Assembly: GCA_035513175.1 (NCBI GenBank)
Contig: DATKCN010000031.1
Coordinates: 1 to 8,894 of the forward strand
DNA length: 8,894 bases
Source of the DNA: DATKCN01 sp035513175
Lineage (GTDB): Bacteria; Chloroflexota; Chloroflexia; Thermomicrobiales; CFX8
Direction: 5' to 3'
The notes below the pieces were generated by a model. That model saw only the letters and a list, made by a program, of their open reading frames with translations, was not told the DNA's origin and made no database searches. A program made the translations under genes and the position numbers. Below, one piece after another: positions 5,967-8,894 of the stretch (positions are counted from its first letter, which is position 1; each line of letters begins with the position of its first letter).

Positions 5967-8150
5967 ATGCGGGAGTGGGTCAAGGTCGCCGAGGCGAAAG
6001 CCGTCGCGTCGGGCTGCGGAAAGGTGGTCACCGTGCTCGGTGAGACGGTCGCACTCTTCGCGGTCGACGGTGACGTGTGCGCGATCGACAACACATGTCC
6101 GCACCAGGGTGGTCCGCTTGGAGAAGGCGTCCTGGACGGCGACGTGGTCACCTGTCCCTGGCACGGATGGAGCTACAACGTGCGAACGGGATCCCCCGTG
6201 CTGACGCCTCCAGTGAAGACGTTTGAGGTCCGCCGGAACGGTTCATCCATCGAGCTCGCTCTGTCACAGGAAGAGCGGGAGCGGTACGAACGAGCGCTGG
6301 CCGAACGCGACGTCGCTGGCGAACCCGTTACAATCCACGCCATCGTTGAACAGATCCAGCACGCGAAGACCCTCGACGAAGTCGTCGACAATATCTATGT
6401 TCGGCTCCAGGATATCCTGCCCCACAACCGCCTGGGTATCGCGCTCATCGATGAAAGCTCGAAGACGCTCGTGCAGGTCAAGACGCGATCGGACCGCAGA
6501 GTGCTACTGAACGACGGTTTCGCCGCCGTGATCGCTGGTTCGAGTCTCGAACGCATTCTCGCGCTCGGTGAGCCACGAATCATCGACGATCTACGGGAGC
6601 TCTACGCGAGCCGATCGAGCAAATGGACGAAATTGATACTCGACGAGGGCATGCGTTCGAGTCTGACGCTGCCGTTGAAGGTAGAGGGGCGGGCGATTGG
6701 TGTCGTGTTCTTCACAAGCATTTCCGCCCGGGCATTCAACGAGTCGCACGTCGGCCTGCTGAAGACGATCGCGGGACAGCTGTCGATCTTGATCGAAAAG
6801 GGCCGGTGGATTAGCGAGTTGGCGCAGAGCAACGAACGCTATCGGACGCTGTTCGAGATGTCCAACGAGGGCATGTTTCTCTGCCCGTCCGTGTCGGCCG
6901 CCTTCATGTCGGTCAACGACAATCTCTGCCGGTGGCTTGGCTATAAGTACGACGAGCTACTCGGCCTCTCGCTCACCGATCTGCTCAAGGCCGATCGGCT
7001 AACGGAATTACAGTCGCTATTGGACCACGACGGCGGCCGCAACACCCACGTCACGCTCGAGGCAGAGCTGTTCAAGAAGGACATCGGGACTGTCCCCGTC
7101 GAGATGCGCATCGGCTGGGTGGCTCGGGGTGACCAGAGATTTCTGCAGGGCTTTGTCCGGGATCTTTCCGAACTCCGGGAACTCAACGCGCAACTGCGGC
7201 GCCAGTACTCATTCGAGGGCCTGATCGGCAAGAGCCCTGGAATGCAGGACGTCTATGATCTTATCCGCGAAGTTGCCCCACTGACGACGACGGTGCTGCT
7301 GCAGGGTGAGAGCGGCACCGGAAAAGAGCTTGCCGCGCGGGCGATCCATCAAAACAGTACGCGACGAAGACGGCCGTTCGTCGCCGTGAATTGCGGCGCG
7401 CTGGTCGAGACGCTCCTCGAGAGCGAGCTGTTTGGCCATGTGCGGGGCGCGTTCAGCGGCGCCACGCATACCCGGCAAGGCCGTTTTGAAATCGCGAACG
7501 GCGGCACGATCTTTCTCGATGAAATCGCCGAATTGGCGCTGGCGACGCAGGTCAAGCTGCTGCGCGTTCTGCAGGAGGGCGAGTTTGAAAAAGTCGGCTC
7601 GACATCGACGCAGACCGTCGACGTTCGAATCGTTGCCGCCACCAACACGGACCTCAAGGCCGCGATGCGTGCCGGCCGTTTCCGGGAAGACCTGTACTAC
7701 CGCTTGAACGTAGTTCCCATTTTCATACCGCCACTCAGAGAGAGGCGTCAGGACATCCCGCTGCTCGTGGAGCACTTCATCCGAAAGTTCAACCGGCAGA
7801 TGGGACGTTCGATCGAAGACATCTCACGCGACGTGATGGCTATTCTGATGGAGCACCAGTTCGCAGGGAACGTGAGGGAGTTGGAGAACATTGTCGAATT
7901 CGCGTTCGTCAAGTGCCAGGGACGTCGAATCGACCGGCGGCATCTGCCGCACGATTTGACGGCTGCCACGCGCGACGTCGTGGCAGCCGCGCTCACCGCC
8001 AAGGATCCGTTGAAGGCGCTTCAGCGCGAACTGATCCGACGGATTGTGCAGGAGTGCAACGGCGACCCGCGACTTGCGGCCGAAAAGCTGGGCATCAGTC
8101 GAACGACGCTGTGGCGAAGGCTCAGAAGTGGCACCGACGCGGGAGCGTAA
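5967..8150 (+). CDS. Rieske-GAF-PAS sigma-54-dependent transcriptional activator
   Basis: A 727-residue enhancer-binding protein. Residues 1-98 are a Rieske [2Fe-2S] domain with all ligands (C44-P-H46 and C63-P-W-H66). A GAF-type sensor follows at about 120-280 and a PAS domain at about 285-405. The AAA+ domain spans about 418-660: Walker A GESGTGKE (447-454), sigma-54 contact loop GAFSGA (494-499, usually GAFTGA), Walker B GGTIFLDE (512-519), arginine-finger region RFREDLYYR (571-579) and sensor II GNVRELE (634-640). The C-terminal Fis-type helix-turn-helix is DPRLAAEKLGISRTTLWRRLR (700-720 region). The ATG at 5967 was chosen over an upstream TTG because GGAGG lies five bases before it. There is no response-regulator receiver domain, so the signal should be sensed directly, with the iron-sulfur cluster as the likely redox or oxygen sensor (inference). 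It is divergent from the Rieske/peroxiredoxin operon, its likely target. Confidence 0.92.
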   Translation: MREWVKVAEAKAVASGCGKVVTVLGETVALFAVDGDVCAIDNTCPHQGGPLGEGVLDGDVVTCPWHGWSYNVRTGSPVLTPPVKTFEVRRNGSSIELALSQEERERYERALAERDVAGEPVTIHAIVEQIQHAKTLDEVVDNIYVRLQDILPHNRLGIALIDESSKTLVQVKTRSDRRVLLNDGFAAVIAGSSLERILALGEPRIIDDLRELYASRSSKWTKLILDEGMRSSLTLPLKVEGRAIGVVFFTSISARAFNESHVGLLKTIAGQLSILIEKGRWISELAQSNERYRTLFEMSNEGMFLCPSVSAAFMSVNDNLCRWLGYKYDELLGLSLTDLLKADRLTELQSLLDHDGGRNTHVTLEAELFKKDIGTVPVEMRIGWVARGDQRFLQGFVRDLSELRELNAQLRRQYSFEGLIGKSPGMQDVYDLIREVAPLTTTVLLQGESGTGKELAARAIHQNSTRRRRPFVAVNCGALVETLLESELFGHVRGAFSGATHTRQGRFEIANGGTIFLDEIAELALATQVKLLRVLQEGEFEKVGSTSTQTVDVRIVAATNTDLKAAMRAGRFREDLYYRLNVVPIFIPPLRERRQDIPLLVEHFIRKFNRQMGRSIEDISRDVMAILMEHQFAGNVRELENIVEFAFVKCQGRRIDRRHLPHDLTAATRDVVAAALTAKDPLKALQRELIRRIVQECNGDPRLAAEKLGISRTTLWRRLRSGTDAGA

Positions 8151-8174
8151 CCGCCGGTCTCTCTGTGCCCGAGA

Positions 8175-8894
8175 ATGAGCCCGCGACCTCGCGGCCGGCA
8201 TCGAAAAGAGAGCTTCAAGCTCGCGGACGTGGAGGTGGCCGGACCGCAGACCACCGCGCGCGCCGACAATGCTGCTGCCACGCCGGCTAGCGTTGCAACC
8301 TTCGGTGCGATCTCGGCGCTGCTCGTTGTCTCTCTGGCGACGCTGAGCGACGCCTCGGCTGGCCAGGATTCCATCTTCTCCGAAGCGCAGGCCTACGAGC
8401 ACCTCATGGGCCGCTGGAGCCGCAGCCTGGCTCCGCTCTTCGTCCGGTTTGCCGGCGTGCGTGACGGCGACACCGTACTCGACGTCGGGTCGGGCACCGG
8501 CGCGCTCACGGCGGCTGTCGCGACAATGGCGCCGTCGAGCCGCATCGTCGGCATCGATCCGGCGTCGTCGTACGTCGCGCTTGCGCAGTCGCAGCACGGC
8601 AGCAGGCTTGTCCTCTTCGAGGTCGGCGACGCGCAGCACATGCGCTTCGACGACGCGATGTTCGACCGCACGTTATCGCTCCTGGTTGTCAATTTCATCC
8701 CGGACGTACGCAAGGCACTGGGCGAAATGACGCGGGTCACGAAACCGAAGGGTACTGTCGCAGCCGCGGTCTGGGACTACGGTGAGGGTATGGAGATGCT
8801 GCGCGCGTTCTGGGACGAGGCGGTAGCGCTCACACCGGCGCACGCCACGAAGGACGAGCGCAACATGCCGCTCTGCCGCCGCGGCGATCTCGCG
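8175..8894 (+). CDS. SAM-dependent class I methyltransferase, partial, with odd hydrophobic N-terminal extension
   Basis: The frame is open for 240 codons to the window edge. From residue 66 it matches the common start of a class I methyltransferase (IFSEAQAYEHLMGRWSRSLAPLFV). Motif I is VLDVGSGTG at 101-109, the SAM ribose-binding acidic residue is in GIDPA (D128), GDAQ is at 151-154, and FDRTLSLLVVNFIPD forms the following strand. The substrate cannot be told. Upstream of the enzyme domain the frame continues without a stop to ATG 8175, giving a basic leader and a hydrophobic run at about 40-58 that ends in SDASAG, like a signal peptide or anchor. That is unexpected for a SAM enzyme. No good ribosome binding site precedes 8175, so the true start may be later (an ATG at 8406 is in frame but would cut into the domain). 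It begins 24 bp after the activator gene and may share its transcript. Confidence 0.75.
   Translation, partial: MSPRPRGRHRKESFKLADVEVAGPQTTARADNAAATPASVATFGAISALLVVSLATLSDASAGQDSIFSEAQAYEHLMGRWSRSLAPLFVRFAGVRDGDTVLDVGSGTGALTAAVATMAPSSRIVGIDPASSYVALAQSQHGSRLVLFEVGDAQHMRFDDAMFDRTLSLLVVNFIPDVRKALGEMTRVTKPKGTVAAAVWDYGEGMEMLRAFWDEAVALTPAHATKDERNMPLCRRGDLA

Noticed and set aside
1..8894. CRISPR arrays, tRNA or rRNA genes
   Set aside because: I saw no regularly spaced repeats and no tRNA- or rRNA-like segments on either strand.

Overview
The window is high-GC bacterial DNA, densely packed, with ATG or GTG starts preceded by GGAGG-like ribosome binding sites. The mix of a sigma-54 activator, an ECF sigma factor, a di-heme peroxidase and an IS3-type element would suit a soil bacterium such as an Acidobacteriota (Vicinamibacteria-like) or myxobacterial relative. 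That placement is a guess from gene style, not from a marker gene.

Layout. Positions 1-141 hold the end of an IS3-family insertion sequence, truncated by the window edge. The minus strand then carries a row of genes (read right to left): a Rieske/helical fusion protein (5749-3953), a 2-Cys peroxiredoxin (3918-3313), a small membrane protein broken by a one-base frameshift (3201-2670), a decayed fragment resembling that gene's start (about 2668-2611), an ECF sigma factor (2460-1960), a translationally coupled four-helix membrane protein (1963-1298) and a di-heme cytochrome c peroxidase-like lipoprotein (1223-156). On the plus strand, divergent from the Rieske gene, lies a 727-residue activator (5967-8150) with the order Rieske, GAF, PAS, sigma-54 AAA+ and Fis-type HTH. 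A SAM-dependent methyltransferase with an odd N-terminal hydrophobic extension (8175 to the edge) follows it.

How the parts may work together. The central unit is the divergent pair. A sigma-54 enhancer-binding protein with an intact Rieske [2Fe-2S] ligand set at its N-terminus faces an operon encoding another Rieske protein and a peroxiredoxin. The 217-bp gap between them holds a good -24/-12 (sigma-54) sequence pointing into the Rieske/peroxiredoxin operon, and two related pseudo-palindromes about 110 and 180 bp upstream of its predicted start, where enhancer sites usually lie. One of the two overlaps a plausible sigma-70 promoter for the activator itself. My reading is a redox-sensing, iron-sulfur-controlled sigma-54 switch for a peroxide-defence operon; the parts are visible, the regulatory link is inferred. 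The ECF sigma/membrane protein pair and the periplasmic peroxidase downstream add to the redox-stress theme.
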